Shown here in pieces: positions 13,189 through 13,371 of a DNA stretch of 13,371 nt (positions within the stretch are counted from its first letter, which is position 1; the number at the start of each line of letters is the position of its first letter). The notes beneath the pieces were generated by a model, which saw only the letters and a list, made by a program, of their open reading frames with translations, ran no database searches and had not been told where the DNA came from. A program made the translations under genes and the position numbers. The DNA is taken from contig JBKPAA010000042.1 in assembly GCA_046726215.1 (NCBI GenBank), forward strand, positions 1 to 13,371, given 5' to 3'. Source of the DNA: DASQUK01 sp046726215 (GTDB lineage: Bacteria > Actinomycetota > Acidimicrobiia > Acidimicrobiales > VFJN01).

Positions 13189-13371
13189 GTGTTCGCAGAG
13201 GTCAAGCTTCGACAGGTGAGGGACTTGGAGGCGGCGCTGCGCCTTCAGCTCGGGCGACTGCGGCCCGGCGACGTGGCACTGACCGATGCCTCCTCCATGT
13301 GGCAGGCCTACGACGCCATCGAGCGGTTGGCCGGCGCGGCGAAGACCTTGCTCGCCGCCAGGGTCGAGCAG
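13189..13371 (+). CDS. DUF222/HNH-endonuclease-like protein, 5' part
   Basis: 61 codons are seen from GTG 13189 to the right edge with no stop. The peptide begins MFAEVKLRQVRDLEAALR and later has SSMWQAYDAIERLAGAAKTL, then LAARVEQ. This is the style of the N-terminal DUF222 domain found in the many 13E12-repeat/HNH proteins of Actinobacteria, including Acidimicrobiia; the C-terminal HNH nuclease motif would lie outside the window. The start has no ribosome-binding site but a -10 exactly seven bases upstream. These genes are often multi-copy and suspected to be mobile or intron-associated; the cellular role is not settled. The family call rests on a short stretch. Confidence 0.7.
   Translation, partial: MFAEVKLRQVRDLEAALRLQLGRLRPGDVALTDASSMWQAYDAIERLAGAAKTLLAARVEQ

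Noticed and set aside
1..13371. CRISPR array, rRNA or insertion sequence
   Set aside because: No regularly spaced identical repeats, no rRNA-like stretches and no transposase or terminal inverted repeats were seen.

Overview
The window is high-GC DNA, rich in GTG starts and poor in U-tract terminators. It carries a citramalate synthase (CimA), a BCAA operon, gltX next to tRNA-Gln, and the start of a DUF222/HNH-type gene. Together these point to an actinobacterium, most likely of the class Acidimicrobiia; that placement is inference from gene content and style.

Region 1 (about 1-2446) is a decayed integrative or conjugative element. A MobF (TrwC/TraI) relaxase-helicase gene runs on the minus strand, is cut by the window edge and is broken by two frame changes. 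Upstream of it lie an inverted repeat and degenerate short repeats (possible oriT). A broken small helix-turn-helix/excisionase-like gene follows on the plus strand. Next comes a cluster of GTGAC-type direct repeats, directly against the 3' end of a tRNA-Gln gene, which looks like the chromosomal integration site.

Region 2 (2447-10921) is one long minus-strand gene train, read from right to left: leader peptide and attenuator, leuB, ilvE, cimA, a hypothetical gene, an aminoglycoside-phosphotransferase-fold gene, an epoxide-hydrolase-like gene, gltX, a ydcF-like membrane protein gene and tRNA-Gln(CUG). Gaps are between overlap and about 45 bp. LeuB, IlvE and CimA are leucine/isoleucine pathway enzymes. 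GltX probably supplies Glu-tRNA(Gln) for the amidotransferase route. In front of leuB there is a 12-codon ORF ending Val-Ile-Ile-Ile-Val-stop, followed by a 10-bp stem, 3-nt loop and U-rich tail. This looks like a classical ribosome-mediated attenuator and is the most interesting item in the window.

Region 3 (10929-11494): greA is divergent from the leuB operon, with a good -35/-10 close to its ATG.

Region 4 (11603-13117): a TetR-family repressor gene and an alpha/beta-hydrolase gene are divergent. Between them are two near-identical 16-bp palindromes, an evident autoregulated repressor/target pair.

Region 5 (13118-13371): a short AT-richer promoter region and the 5' part of a DUF222/HNH-endonuclease-like gene that runs off the right edge. 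At least two promoters in the window (leader peptide and DUF222 gene), and perhaps greA, place the start codon at or very near the predicted +1, suggesting leaderless transcripts.
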